A DNA stretch of 39,616 nucleotides from an uncultured Acidimicrobiaceae bacterium (GTDB lineage Bacteria > Actinomycetota > Acidimicrobiia > Spongiisociales > UBA5794). The notes beneath the pieces were generated by a model that ran no database searches, was not told the origin of the DNA, and was given only the letters and a program-made list of their open reading frames with translations. A program made the translations under genes and the position numbers. Every line of letters starts with the position of its first letter. Positions within the stretch are counted from its first letter, which is position 1. Shown here piece by piece: positions 16,863 through 25,780 of this stretch. The DNA is taken from contig CAMYIJ010000029.1 of NCBI GenBank assembly GCA_947258375.1, forward strand, positions 1 through 39,616. The letters are read 5' to 3'.

Positions 16863-16903
16863 GAGCTGCCCGGACCCCGCTCTGAGACGGGTCCGGGCAG
16901 CTC
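16863..16903 (+). terminator. Strong hairpin after the substrate-binding protein gene
   Basis: A perfect 15-bp GC-rich stem (GAGCTGCCCGGACCC paired with GGGTCCGGGCAGCTC) encloses an 11-nt loop, 18 nt after the stop at 16844. There is no clear T-run after the stem, as is common in high-GC genomes. Confidence 0.75.
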
Positions 16904-16947
16904 GCCTTCGTCGGGCGTACGATTGAAGGGAGGCGAAAGGAGGTTCC

Positions 16948-17505
16948 GTGCGCAACCGCCTGGCGGCATGTGTGCTGGTGATCATCGCCGGCTGTGGTGG
17001 CGGCGAGCTCACCCTCACCGAGTACGCCGAGCAGGTCGAGGGCAACACCACCGCGATGTATCAAACTCTCGAGGAACTCACCCGCGATGTCGCTTTCGAG
17101 GCGCTCACCGTCGAGGATGTCCAAGAGGTGTACGGCGGCGTGGCGACCGCATTCAACCGGTTGAACGATGGCCTCGAAGACATCGAGCCTCCTGCTGATC
17201 TCGCTGAGTTGCACGCCTCGGCGCTCGGTTTGTCCACGGAGCTGGCAGCCGCCGGAGATGCCTTTGCATCACTGACCGACGACGTCGAGTCCGAGGACGA
17301 GCTGGCTGAGCTGTTCAGTAGCCCCGAAGCCCGGGCGGTCGATACCGCCCAGGAGAAGATGGTCTCCTTCTGCCTGGAACGGCAGGCCGAATTCGACGCC
17401 ACCGCCGATCGGGAAGCCTTCGCCGACACTCCGTGGATCCCGCCAGAGATGCAGGAGGTCGTGCTGGTCGCCTTCGGATGTGAGCAGGGCACCAACGGCG
17501 ACTAG
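16948..17505 (+). CDS. Small helical lipoprotein of unknown function
   Basis: The 185-residue product has a short signal peptide ending in a lipobox (VLVIIAGC, Cys at about 16), so it should be membrane-anchored outside the cell. The rest is predicted to be mostly helical and acidic (YAEQVEGNTTAMYQTLEELT, ELHASALGLSTELAAAGDAF). Two further cysteines, in SFCLERQ and AFGCEQG, could form a disulfide. The GTG is preceded by AAGGAGG. I recognise no family. Its stop overlaps the stop of the convergent kinase gene by 4 bp (CTAG). Confidence 0.75.
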   Translation: MRNRLAACVLVIIAGCGGGELTLTEYAEQVEGNTTAMYQTLEELTRDVAFEALTVEDVQEVYGGVATAFNRLNDGLEDIEPPADLAELHASALGLSTELAAAGDAFASLTDDVESEDELAELFSSPEARAVDTAQEKMVSFCLERQAEFDATADREAFADTPWIPPEMQEVVLVAFGCEQGTNGD

Positions 17506-18548
17506 TCGAGTCGCTCAGAAGCCGCTCGGTTCAGTTCCCCGAACTCCGCTTCCCAGGCTTCGAGGAATCGGGCGAACCGCTGGTGGGCGTATGGAATGAA
17601 GCGGATCTTCTGGATCGGCTCCAACGCCAGTGGCAGCGCCGCCATTGCGTACATGTAGTCAGACAGCATGATGGCCCGCCGCGTTTCGGCCACCAGGCTG
17701 CGCAATTCCGCATCCCGGTCGGCCTCATGGGCGAACTCCGCATTGTCGAGATAGAAGCCGATGAGCGACGCCAGATCCTCATCCGTGTACTTCGGCTTGC
17801 CGATGCGGAAGTGCGGTGGTTCAGCCAGACCGTGCTCCATCACCGTTTCGGCGAAGAGGTTGGCGAAGTCGAAGGCGATCTGGTTTCGGCAGGAGAACTC
17901 GAAGTCGAGGAGCTTGATGCTGTCGTCATCGCGGAGAAACACGTTGCCGTGATAGGTGTCGTTGTGACAGAACACCGGAGCCCGGTCGGGGAGACACTGC
18001 AGCACCTTGGAGAGAGTCACCGGGCTGTAGATTGCCTCGAGGTCCGCACACATCTTCTGTTCGTCGGGAGGAAACGCTTCCCGATTGCTCCCGAGAACCT
18101 GCCGGGCCATGGGGCCCCACTTCTCATGGAGAAGCTCAAAGAACGTCGGTTCGGGCAGCCCCTCCGGCTCGAGCTGGTGAAGTCGGTACAGCTCGGCGGC
18201 GGCTTTGCGTTGCACATCGGCGTCGAAGACATCGGCGGCCTCGAGGGTGCGGCCCCGATAGAACTCCTCGATCCGGTAGTCATCGCCGTAGTAGAGGCAC
18301 CCAGCGGCGATTCCGGCGTCACCGAGCAGAAGGAAGACGTTCCGTTCTGCAGCGAAATCGAGGATGGCGTTTTCCTTCCCGGCGAGCTGGCGATAGAGAA
18401 CCGCCGGCGGATCCAGCGGCCCTTTGGCCCGGACACCCATTGTGAACGAGGAGAAGCCCTTCGGATCATCGAACTCGAAGTCGTCGACCGTGAGCCCTCG
18501 CCATGAGGCGATGGCGGCCTGACAGCGTGCGAGTACTAAGTCGTTCAC
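17502..18548 (-). CDS. Choline/ethanolamine kinase-like phosphotransferase
   Basis: The 348-residue protein carries the aminoglycoside-phosphotransferase/choline-kinase signature: the Brenner motif FCHNDTYHGNVFL (catalytic Asp in HND) and the metal-binding segment IKLLDFEFSCRNQIAFDFANLF, closest in pattern to choline kinases. It would phosphorylate a small amino-alcohol such as choline in the cytoplasm; resistance to aminoglycosides is not implied. The ATG overlaps the stop of the upstream lipoprotein gene (18545-18548), so both are one transcript. This is the downstream gene of the pair. Confidence 0.83.
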   Translation of the reverse strand: MNDLVLARCQAAIASWRGLTVDDFEFDDPKGFSSFTMGVRAKGPLDPPAVLYRQLAGKENAILDFAAERNVFLLLGDAGIAAGCLYYGDDYRIEEFYRGRTLEAADVFDADVQRKAAAELYRLHQLEPEGLPEPTFFELLHEKWGPMARQVLGSNREAFPPDEQKMCADLEAIYSPVTLSKVLQCLPDRAPVFCHNDTYHGNVFLRDDDSIKLLDFEFSCRNQIAFDFANLFAETVMEHGLAEPPHFRIGKPKYTDEDLASLIGFYLDNAEFAHEADRDAELRSLVAETRRAIMLSDYMYAMAALPLALEPIQKIRFIPYAHQRFARFLEAWEAEFGELNRAASERLD

Positions 18549-19390
18549 GGCTGTCCCCCCGTGTACCTGAGGGTCGATGAGGCAATCTCGAGCGTCTTCG
18601 CAAGAGTCGGAACCTCATCGAGATGAATCACGCTGTCGGGAGTCGGTACGTCGAGTGCTACCGGTTCACCAAACCCACTGAGCTCCGCTTGAACGATGAG
18701 GTCTGGCTGGAGCTCCGGGCGAGGTGATGACACCTCAATCAATAGGAAGACGATGCGCCCGGCCTCATCGAGCTCGACGGTCGCATCGACTGCCGCGGTG
18801 GGGTAAGGGTCGAGGAGGTCCCCGACTACGGCTCGATAATGCGGAACCATCCGCTCCGGGATCCGCTCAGAGAGAAGGATAGGGTCAATGTCGACGGAGT
18901 ACGTTGGTCGGCCGTCTCCCTCATCGATCGCTTCGGTCGCAGACGCGCCAGCCAATGCGTACAGCAATGGCATGGCCCGGTCTGGTTCGAGATTGACGAG
19001 GCCCCATCCGACGAGTGCAGCTGTCGGTGCTTCGACATATTCAATGCCCGCTGGGAGCGACTTGGCGAACGCGGGAGCAGCCATCCTGACCCAACCGGTT
19101 TCTCCGTCGACGAAGACCTCCTCCTGCACCGTTCCGTCCCATTCCCCCGCCGACCAGGCGACGGGTAGGTCGAGGTCGTACACATTGTGGAGCACCGTTC
19201 CGGTCCCTACCTGCCCTGCGGCCACCTCCGTTCGAATCACGACACGAGATTCCTCCCGCGTGCGCTCGATGGTCGCGAGCCAGTCCACTGTCGTGTCACT
19301 TTCTCGTGCCAGGACAGCTGTCGCGTCATCCGCACCGGTGCCCGAGCATGCTCCGAGCAGTAGGGCAAAGGCAAGGGCGACGAATCTCAC
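18545..19390 (-). CDS. Lipoprotein, possibly LppX/LprG-like
   Basis: The 281-residue product starts with a signal peptide and lipobox (FALLLGAC, Cys at about 15). The mature part alternates beta strands (ESRVVIRTEVAAGQVGTGTVL, VQEEVFVDGETGWVRM) and ends in VDATVELDEAGRIVFLLIEVSSP. This pattern is shared by actinobacterial LppX/LprG and LolA-like lipid-carrier lipoproteins, though I cannot confirm homology by eye. The GTG start has no Shine-Dalgarno but a TAGGTT box 7 nt upstream. It is coupled to the choline-kinase-like gene, which hints at a lipid-related role. Confidence 0.72.
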   Translation of the reverse strand: MRFVALAFALLLGACSGTGADDATAVLARESDTTVDWLATIERTREESRVVIRTEVAAGQVGTGTVLHNVYDLDLPVAWSAGEWDGTVQEEVFVDGETGWVRMAAPAFAKSLPAGIEYVEAPTAALVGWGLVNLEPDRAMPLLYALAGASATEAIDEGDGRPTYSVDIDPILLSERIPERMVPHYRAVVGDLLDPYPTAAVDATVELDEAGRIVFLLIEVSSPRPELQPDLIVQAELSGFGEPVALDVPTPDSVIHLDEVPTLAKTLEIASSTLRYTGGQP

Positions 19391-19397
19391 AAACCTG

Positions 19398-19403
19398 AAC
19401 CTA
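19398..19403 (-). promoter_or_regulatory. Candidate -10 box of a leaderless lipoprotein mRNA
   Basis: Reading the minus strand, TAGGTT ends 7 nt before the GTG at 19390. A TTGACG lies 15 bp further upstream (19419-19424), giving a plausible though slightly short promoter. Confidence 0.45.
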
Positions 19404-19487
19404 CTGGAGCCAGGCGCGCGTCAATCCCGCGACGCTTCGAATCGGTGCGATGGTGACGCACACCGAAGTCAGGCCGCGGCGGTCCAC

Positions 19488-20693
19488 CTATTCGCAGTGG
19501 ATCAGCTCGGTTGGATAGTGCTGGGTGCTCACGGCTCCGCCGTTGACCAGCTGGAGGGAGTTACCGACCTGAACCCCGGCCCGTCCATCGATCACGTTGG
19601 GCTGCACCACCAGCAAGGTGCCTTCCGGGTACTCGAAGCTGTCAGGGTGTGTGGCTCCTCGGGAAGCACGGGTGCGCACGATGGGCGGTAGATAGGCGCC
19701 GCCGAATCCGTGCACGAGGTCGTCCCAGATGTCGAACCCGGCGGCGCTGATCCCTTCCGCGGCATCGAGAACCTCACCGACGGTGGCCCCAGGCCTCAGG
19801 ACCCGCACGATGTTGTGATAAGTATCGAGCGCCACATCGTGGAGGCGGGCGAAGCGCGGGGTCGGCGGCGAGGCGATGGTGAACGTACGCAGGATCTGGC
19901 CGGCATAACCCCAGAACGTTGTGCTGATCTCGGTTACGAAGACATCGCCCGCCTCGATCCTCCGGCTCGGGTGGTACTGGTGGGGGACGCACACCTGCGG
20001 ATCATCCATCGGGGTCGACAGGCTGAAGTGGATGAGGTTCACGCCGCGCTGCCCCAGGTAGACATCCTCTATGACCTTGGCGGCCTCGTACTCGTACATG
20101 CCGGGTCGGAGCTCAGCGGCGAGCGCCGCGATCGCGGCGTCGTTCATGCGCGAGGCGACACGGGTGAATACCATCTCCGCTTCGGACTTCGCCTGGCGGA
20201 ACCCCTGGTAGTGGCGTGTTAGGTCGAAGAAAGAGGTCGCAGCCATGTGTGTGCGTAATACGTCTACGTCACCGTGGGGGATCGAGCCGATCAGGCCGAC
20301 TCGAGTTGCGGACCGAGCAGCGAGCAAGTCGGCCACGGCTTGCGCTTGGCCGTCCGGCGTGTCGCCTCCGTATCGAACGTCTTCGACGACCGCGATCCGT
20401 TGGGCATCGGGAAAGTGGTTCCACAGTCTCACAAGAAGTATCGGAGCTTCGCCGGGGATCACTACGAGATAGCTGGGCACCTGAGGCGGCCAGTTCGTGA
20501 AGTACTGGACAGAGGTCTCCAGGGGGCCCGTTGCGCCACCGACCACGATCGCATCGAGACCCTCCGCGGTCATCAAGTCATCGAGGAACCGATGGCGCCG
20601 TGCCATTTCATCCTGCGGATAGCGGGGGAATCCGTTGGCTTCGGGGATCTCACCCGTCGCCCAATAGGGCGGGCCAAACCCGGCATCGATCAT
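19488..20693 (-). CDS. M24 (pita-bread fold) protein lacking metal ligands; creatinase-like
   Basis: The 401-residue protein has the Xaa-Pro peptidase layout: an N-terminal creatinase-like domain (residues 30-160) and a C-terminal M24 domain from about 165. Four of the five usual metal ligands are replaced: E255 and Q266 stand for the two aspartates, Q364 for the Glu of the TIEPG motif, and G377 for the last Glu. The histidine H328 (VHGFGGAYLPP) is kept. Creatinase shares the fold but needs no metal, so a metal-free C-N hydrolase is a better guess than a peptidase. The start is the ATG at 20693 with AGAGGAGA upstream; the frame is open to 21290, but that part is antisense to the dehydrogenase gene. 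Confidence 0.8.
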   Translation of the reverse strand: MIDAGFGPPYWATGEIPEANGFPRYPQDEMARRHRFLDDLMTAEGLDAIVVGGATGPLETSVQYFTNWPPQVPSYLVVIPGEAPILLVRLWNHFPDAQRIAVVEDVRYGGDTPDGQAQAVADLLAARSATRVGLIGSIPHGDVDVLRTHMAATSFFDLTRHYQGFRQAKSEAEMVFTRVASRMNDAAIAALAAELRPGMYEYEAAKVIEDVYLGQRGVNLIHFSLSTPMDDPQVCVPHQYHPSRRIEAGDVFVTEISTTFWGYAGQILRTFTIASPPTPRFARLHDVALDTYHNIVRVLRPGATVGEVLDAAEGISAAGFDIWDDLVHGFGGAYLPPIVRTRASRGATHPDSFEYPEGTLLVVQPNVIDGRAGVQVGNSLQLVNGGAVSTQHYPTELIHCE

Positions 20694-20824
20694 CGGGGTC
20701 TCCTCTGAGAATCGCCAAGATCTATCGAGGCGGAGCCTAGAGCGTCCCCGAATCCGGTCGGCGTCGCCGGTTCCGAGCACGTCGCCCTGATGTCCGCGAT
20801 GATGGGCCGAAACAGGAGGTGTCC

Positions 20825-21718
20825 GTGAAAGAACGCATCGGAGTGGTAGGGATCGGAGTAATGGGCTCGGCGATGTCCGGGCACCTGCTGGAGGCCGGAT
20901 ACGAGGTCCACGGGTTCGACGTGGTTCCCGAGAAGGTGGAGGCCTTCGCAGAGCTGGGCGGCGTACCCGCGTCGTCGGGCGCCGCGGTCGCGGCGGCCTC
21001 CGACATCGTGCTGCTCTCCCTTCCCACCGTGCAGTCGCTCGACGATGCGGCCGCAGACGTCGCGGGTGGTGCTCACGACAACCTGATCGTGGTAGAGATG
21101 GGCGTGTTCCCGATGGATGCCAAGGAGCGGGCCCACCAGCGGCTCGCCGACGTCGGAGTCGAGTTGATGGATGTGCCGGTGAGCGGCACCGGCCTACAGG
21201 CGGCCGACGCCACTCTGGTGGTGTTCGCCTCCGGGTCGCAAGAGGCATTCGCGAGAACCGCTCCGATCTTTGACGTGATTGGAAGGTCAACCCACTTCCT
21301 CGGCGAATTCGGCAACGGATCGATAATGAAGTACATCGCCAATCTGCTGGTAGCCGTTCACAATCTGGCGACGGCCGAAGCCCATGCCCTGGGGATAGCG
21401 GCGGGCATGGACTCGGCTCTCGTTCAGCGGGTCATGAGCGATGGAGTCGGATCTTCGAAGATCTTTGACATCCGCGGCCCCATGATGGTGGCCGACACAT
21501 ACGACCCTCCGGCGGCGCGGCTGGCGATCATCCTCAAAGACGCGACCATCATCAAGGCCTTTGCTGAAGGAGTCGGTGCCCCCACTCCGCTTCTCGACAC
21601 CGCCATTCCCATCTACGAGAACTCTAAAGCGGACGGCCTCGGCGACCTCGACGCCGCCGCCCTGTGTCGGTATCTGGAAAGGCTCGGGAGTCTCGAGAGA
21701 CCGTCCGGCTCGGCCTGA
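20825..21718 (+). CDS. 3-hydroxyisobutyrate dehydrogenase-family NAD(P) oxidoreductase
   Basis: The 297-residue protein starts with a Rossmann motif (IGVVGIGVMGSAMSGHLLEAGY), followed by the family segments MDVPVSGTGLQAADATLVVF and GSIMKYIANLLVAVHNLATAEA with the catalytic lysine K169. Members reduce or oxidise beta-hydroxy acids such as 3-hydroxyisobutyrate or tartronate semialdehyde; the exact substrate is open. The GTG at 20825 is 5 nt after AGGAGG (20814-20819). An in-frame GTG at 20819 overlaps that site and is unlikely. It is divergent from the M24 gene, and both may serve one small-molecule pathway. Confidence 0.88.
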   Translation: MKERIGVVGIGVMGSAMSGHLLEAGYEVHGFDVVPEKVEAFAELGGVPASSGAAVAAASDIVLLSLPTVQSLDDAAADVAGGAHDNLIVVEMGVFPMDAKERAHQRLADVGVELMDVPVSGTGLQAADATLVVFASGSQEAFARTAPIFDVIGRSTHFLGEFGNGSIMKYIANLLVAVHNLATAEAHALGIAAGMDSALVQRVMSDGVGSSKIFDIRGPMMVADTYDPPAARLAIILKDATIIKAFAEGVGAPTPLLDTAIPIYENSKADGLGDLDAAALCRYLERLGSLERPSGSA

Positions 21719-21803
21719 TTCTCGGGGAGGAAACAAGTGAACTTGGAATCATCGGCCCGAGGGTGATGGGTTCTCGCACCGGAAATCAGCTTCGACCCTC
21801 CCT

Positions 21804-23501
21804 CTAGTCCGCCGCCCGCAGCACCTCGAGGAAAGCCTCGCCGTAGCGCTCCAACTTCGTCGGGCCGACCCCGCTCACGTTGAGCAGCTCCGCCTCGTTG
21901 CGTGGCTTGGACGCCGCCATGGCGAGCAGCGTGGCGTCGCTGAAGATGATGTACGCCGGAACACTACGCGCATCCGCCAACTCACGCCGCACCGCTTTGA
22001 GATCCTCGAACAGAGGCGAACCGGCGGCCGCCGCAGTCGCGACACTCTCACTCGAGAACATCGGGCGCGGCCCGCCCGCGCCCACTCCGGCCTTCACGCT
22101 GAGCCCTTCGAGAGCGTCGATGCCGGTACAGAAGTCGCAGGACGTTAGGCAGCGGTCCATCTCCTCGCCGAAGTAGCGGGCGATCGTCTGGTGGCGACAG
22201 GCCGGACGGTCGGCCCAGTTGTACATCGCCCGGATCTGGCGGCGGTGCGATTCGGCGACGGCCCCGTTGCCGACCATGCGCTCCAGATTGAGCACGTCGG
22301 GCCACGAGTAGAAAAGGATGCAGTCGCTGTCGACGCCGTCGCGGCCGGCCCGCCCGATCTCCTGGTAGTAGCCCTCGATGGACTTGGGCATGTCGCGATG
22401 AATCACGTAGCGCACGTTCGACTTGTCGATTCCCATCCCGAAGGCAACCGTGGCGCACACCACGTCGATGTCATCGCGAATGAACGCATCCTGGGTGACG
22501 GTGCGATCCTCGGCGCTCAGCCCGGCGTGATAGGGGAGCGCCCGGATGCCCAGGCTGTTGAGGTATTCGGCGGTCGACTCGGCCGAAGCCCGTGACAGCG
22601 TGTAAACGATGCCGCTATCGCCCTTGCGGGCCAGGCACAGCTTGCCGATCGATTCCTTCACCTTGACCCGGCGTCCGTCATGCTCGCCCTTCTTGAGCAG
22701 GTGGATCTTGAGGTTCGGCCGGAAGAAGGAGCCGCGGAACTGCAGCGGGTTGGCCAGGCCGAGCTGGCCCTCGATGTCGCTCATGACCGCTGCAGTTGCC
22801 GTCGCCGTCAACGCCATGACGGGAACGCCGAAGCGCGACTTGAGGCCGGCGAGCTTGCGATACGCCGGCCGGAAGTCGTGACCCCACTGTGAGATGCAGT
22901 GGGCTTCGTCGACGGCGATGAGGCTCAGGTCCATGTTCGCCAGTGCCGCCCCCACCGAGGCTTCGAGCCCCTCGGGAGCGGCATACACCAATTCGTATTC
23001 ACCGGCCTGCATCAACGCGGTGCGCTCGGCGCGTTCGCCGGCGCTGAGGCTGGAGTTGAGGAAGGTGGCCCGCATCCCCATTTCCTGCAGGGCATCGACT
23101 TGATCCTTCATCAGGGCAATTAGCGGTGAGATCACCAACGACGTGCCGCCGAGCACCCGCGCCGCCAGCTGGTAGGTCAGCGACTTCCCGGCTCCGGTTG
23201 GCATGATCCCGATGCAGTCCTGGCCGCGGACGGCAGCCTCGATGATCTCGTGCTGGCCGGGCCGAAACGACGAGTAGCCGAACGTGTTCTTCAGCACACC
23301 CTCGACCGCGTCCAACAAGGCCGCGTTCACGGCTCCGGCATGGTCGCGGAGTGCCGCGACCGAGGTGTCCGAGAACGCCGCAGGCTCGCGCCGCCATCTG
23401 GTGCGTAGGTGGGCGAGCAGATCGGCAGCCGCGGCTGTCTCGTCCGATTCGAGCAGGCTGCTCAGGCGGGCGATCTGGTCTTCTACGGTCGGTTCGGCCA
23501 T
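21804..23501 (-). CDS. recQ: RecQ-family ATP-dependent DNA helicase (short form)
   Basis: The 565-residue protein has the full SF2 core: FRPGQHEII (motif 0), MPTGAGKS (Walker A, about 100-107), [15 protein letters not shown] (motif II with the RecQ loop), ALTATA and [10 protein letters not shown] (motif VI). A zinc site follows (CRHQ...RCLTSCDFC). The winged-helix part of the RQC domain appears missing: after the zinc site about 40 residues of linker lead straight to an HRDC domain ([26 protein letters not shown]). A 65-residue N-terminal extension precedes the core. The ATG at 23501 has TAGCGT 7 nt upstream; a GTG at 23510 is the alternative. Confidence 0.9.
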   Translation of the reverse strand: MAEPTVEDQIARLSSLLESDETAAAADLLAHLRTRWRREPAAFSDTSVAALRDHAGAVNAALLDAVEGVLKNTFGYSSFRPGQHEIIEAAVRGQDCIGIMPTGAGKSLTYQLAARVLGGTSLVISPLIALMKDQVDALQEMGMRATFLNSSLSAGERAERTALMQAGEYELVYAAPEGLEASVGAALANMDLSLIAVDEAHCISQWGHDFRPAYRKLAGLKSRFGVPVMALTATATAAVMSDIEGQLGLANPLQFRGSFFRPNLKIHLLKKGEHDGRRVKVKESIGKLCLARKGDSGIVYTLSRASAESTAEYLNSLGIRALPYHAGLSAEDRTVTQDAFIRDDIDVVCATVAFGMGIDKSNVRYVIHRDMPKSIEGYYQEIGRAGRDGVDSDCILFYSWPDVLNLERMVGNGAVAESHRRQIRAMYNWADRPACRHQTIARYFGEEMDRCLTSCDFCTGIDALEGLSVKAGVGAGGPRPMFSSESVATAAAAGSPLFEDLKAVRRELADARSVPAYIIFSDATLLAMAASKPRNEAELLNVSGVGPTKLERYGEAFLEVLRAAD

Positions 23502-23508
23502 CGGGTGC

Positions 23509-23514
23509 ACGCTA
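23509..23514 (-). promoter_or_regulatory. Candidate -10 box of a leaderless recQ mRNA
   Basis: On the minus strand TAGCGT ends 7 nt before the ATG at 23501, and no ribosome site is present. No convincing -35 was seen. Confidence 0.3.
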
Positions 23515-23541
23515 CTGCGGACCAGTGACAGCGGCGGCCGA

Positions 23542-24768
23542 CTACCGCGGGCTCCACAGCACCCAGCTGCCGTCGGACACCTTCACGGGATCGCCCCCGG
23601 CGACATCCTGTACGTATATACCGCCCTCGTCGCCTACGAAGCCGGCGAAGGCGAACGCCGTCCCGTCGGGCGACCACATTGTGGTGCTGAGGGCGTACTG
23701 CCCGAAGAAAGGGAGATAGCTCTGGAGAAACACCTGAGACGGCAGGAACTCCACCAGCTCCCGCAACTCACCGTCCGCCCACACCGACCAGCGCGCCGCA
23801 TGCGGCCCCTCGCCGATATCGAGTATGAGGAGTTGCTCGCCGGCGGGGTCCCAGAAGAACGCGATCACCGGCGAGTCGGTGACCGGGGTCAGCTCGCCGG
23901 TGGCGGTCTCGACAACGACGAGCCGGTTGAGCGGGAGCAGGGGAGCCTCTTGCCACGATGCGGACACGGCGTCGATCTCCCCAACCGCCTGGACGGCCAC
24001 CCGGTCGCCGGAGGCGGGGACGGTGAAGATGGCATCGGCCGGCGACCGGGCGAGCACTTTGGCGGCACCCCCGGGTTCGCCGACGACGAGCTGATCGGCA
24101 CCGCCGGTACGCGTCATGTAGAAGATCCCGGCGCCGGTCCAGGCCGGGTTCTGGAATGCCCCCGGCTCGGCGATTTCGCGCGCCGCGCCCGCGTCCACCT
24201 CGCGTACTTCGAAGCGGCTCTGGCCGATCAGCGTCGCCAGCCTGCCTCCGTCGGGGCTCCAGGTGAAGTAGAACGGTTGGCCGTGATCGACCAATCTCGA
24301 AGTTGGATCCGCCCCGAACTCGGCGATCGATAAACCCATCCCGGCAGCACCGGTGCTCAGGTAGGCAAGACGATCGCCCGCCGGGGACCAGTGCACATAG
24401 AAGGCGTTCGCCTCGGTGGCCACCTCGGATTGAGTGCCGGCTGCCAAGTCGAAATCCACGAGGCTGAACGACCCGGACCTCAGCCTCGAGGCGACGATCG
24501 ATGAGGCATCGGGCGCCCAGCTCGGTTGGAAGTACCCAAGATCGGCACCCGCGTCCTCGGTTATCGCCGTCATATCTCCACCAGTGCGGTCCATCGTGAC
24601 GATGTTGCCCGAGCCGTCCAGCACCACGAGCCGATCGACGGCCGCCTGCGGCGCTGCCGATGTAGATGTGGTCGTCGTTGTCGACGGCTCTGGATCCGCG
24701 GAGTCACACGCCGCCAGTAGCAACAGCAGCGCCGCGGATGCGACGACCGCTCGGTGACGACTGTTCAC
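23542..24768 (-). CDS. TolB-like beta-propeller lipoprotein
   Basis: From the GTG preceded by GGGAGA, the 408-residue product has a signal peptide with lipobox (ALLLLLAAC) followed by a Thr/Ser-rich linker. The mature part is made of PD40/WD40-like repeats of the TolB type ([60 protein letters not shown]), giving a beta-propeller anchored outside the membrane. Such lipoproteins often bind partners or ligands; none is evident here. It is encoded 40 bp downstream of recQ on the same strand order (recQ is distal), so it may be first in a two-gene unit. The open frame to 24801 adds only 11 residues before the signal peptide. Confidence 0.82.
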   Translation of the reverse strand: MNSRHRAVVASAALLLLLAACDSADPEPSTTTTTSTSAAPQAAVDRLVVLDGSGNIVTMDRTGGDMTAITEDAGADLGYFQPSWAPDASSIVASRLRSGSFSLVDFDLAAGTQSEVATEANAFYVHWSPAGDRLAYLSTGAAGMGLSIAEFGADPTSRLVDHGQPFYFTWSPDGGRLATLIGQSRFEVREVDAGAAREIAEPGAFQNPAWTGAGIFYMTRTGGADQLVVGEPGGAAKVLARSPADAIFTVPASGDRVAVQAVGEIDAVSASWQEAPLLPLNRLVVVETATGELTPVTDSPVIAFFWDPAGEQLLILDIGEGPHAARWSVWADGELRELVEFLPSQVFLQSYLPFFGQYALSTTMWSPDGTAFAFAGFVGDEGGIYVQDVAGGDPVKVSDGSWVLWSPR

Positions 24769-24849
24769 TGATTCTCCCGGATCGGTTTCCGGGCGTCCCA
24801 CACTGCCTCGACGACGCCCGCTTGGTCAGGTTAGGGGCGCCGCCTCAGT

Positions 24850-24855
24850 TAGATT
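24850..24855 (+). promoter_or_regulatory. Candidate -10 box of a leaderless hydrolase mRNA
   Basis: TAGATT (or TTAGAT shifted by one) ends 6-7 nt before the ATG at 24862, and there is no Shine-Dalgarno. No -35 at normal spacing was seen. Confidence 0.35.
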
Positions 24856-24861
24856 TCGCGG

Positions 24862-25617
24862 ATGACCGAGCTGATGCACCCTCTGGCCGCAGCGTTCCGA
24901 TTGGACGGCGAGCAGGCAGACTCGTTTCTGATGCTTCACGGCTGGACGGGCTCACCGGCTCACTTCAGGCTGGCGGCCCGATTCGTCAACGACCACGGAT
25001 ATGCGGCGGCAGTGCCGCGGCTGGCCGGACACGGGACGTCTGTACACCATATGGCTGATACCGGTTGGAGAGACTGGGTGCGGTCGGCGCTCGAGCCCCT
25101 CGAGGATCTCCGCAATGACTACGAGCGGGTGCATGTGGTTGGTCTTTCGATGGGCGCCATCATCGCTCTCCTACTGGGAGCGACGTGCGATGTGGCGTCC
25201 GTGACCACGGTCAATGCCCCGCAGCGGCTCCACGACCGGCGCGCGTGGTTGTCGCGGGTCTACCGCGGGACCCGCAAGATCCAGCCGGGACAACGGAGCG
25301 AACCGCCGTCCGATACCGCTGAGTACTGGGTGCAGTACGAGGACTCGCCGGTGGGAACGGTTCCGGATCTCCTCGACCTCATGGACGCCGCCCGGCGGGC
25401 TCTTCCCCGGATCCACGTACCGACCGTGATCATCCAATCGAAGGCAGACGAGACGGTACGACACCAGAGTGCAGAGATGATCTACGAGGGCCTGGCGTCA
25501 CCGAACAAGCGGATCGTGTGGCTCGAGCGGAGTGGCCATGTGGCACTTCTCGACAGCGAGAGGCATCGAATCCATCAGGAGGTCCTGTCGCAGGTGGCCA
25601 TTCCGGGCAGTGCCTAG
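24862..25617 (+). CDS. Alpha/beta-hydrolase carboxylesterase / monoacylglycerol lipase
   Basis: The 251-residue protein has a complete catalytic triad: nucleophile S96 in GLSMG, D196 in SKADETV and H226 in SGHVALLD. The oxyanion segment LMLHGWTGSP lies near residue 24. The layout (small cap, length about 250) matches Est30-type carboxylesterases and bacterial monoacylglycerol lipases that cleave short or mono-acyl esters in the cytoplasm. It has no signal peptide. It is divergent from the TolB-like lipoprotein gene and is probably a single-gene unit. Confidence 0.88.
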   Translation: MTELMHPLAAAFRLDGEQADSFLMLHGWTGSPAHFRLAARFVNDHGYAAAVPRLAGHGTSVHHMADTGWRDWVRSALEPLEDLRNDYERVHVVGLSMGAIIALLLGATCDVASVTTVNAPQRLHDRRAWLSRVYRGTRKIQPGQRSEPPSDTAEYWVQYEDSPVGTVPDLLDLMDAARRALPRIHVPTVIIQSKADETVRHQSAEMIYEGLASPNKRIVWLERSGHVALLDSERHRIHQEVLSQVAIPGSA

Positions 25618-25780
25618 ACCGAGATGGCCCCGATCCACCTTGTTTGGATATGCCGCGGCTGGGAGAATGCGTGCAACCGGTCGTCACTGTTACTGAGATC
25701 GCGCGCCGAGCGCGGCGTTAGGTGACGGCAGTGGCGCCGCTGGCGCCGCACCGAACGAGATCTGATGAAAGGGCGGGCGT

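Noticed and set aside
17502..18548. Aminoglycoside resistance phosphotransferase
   Set aside because: The HNDTYHGN and LLDFEFS motifs are closer to choline kinases, and the fold alone does not imply resistance.
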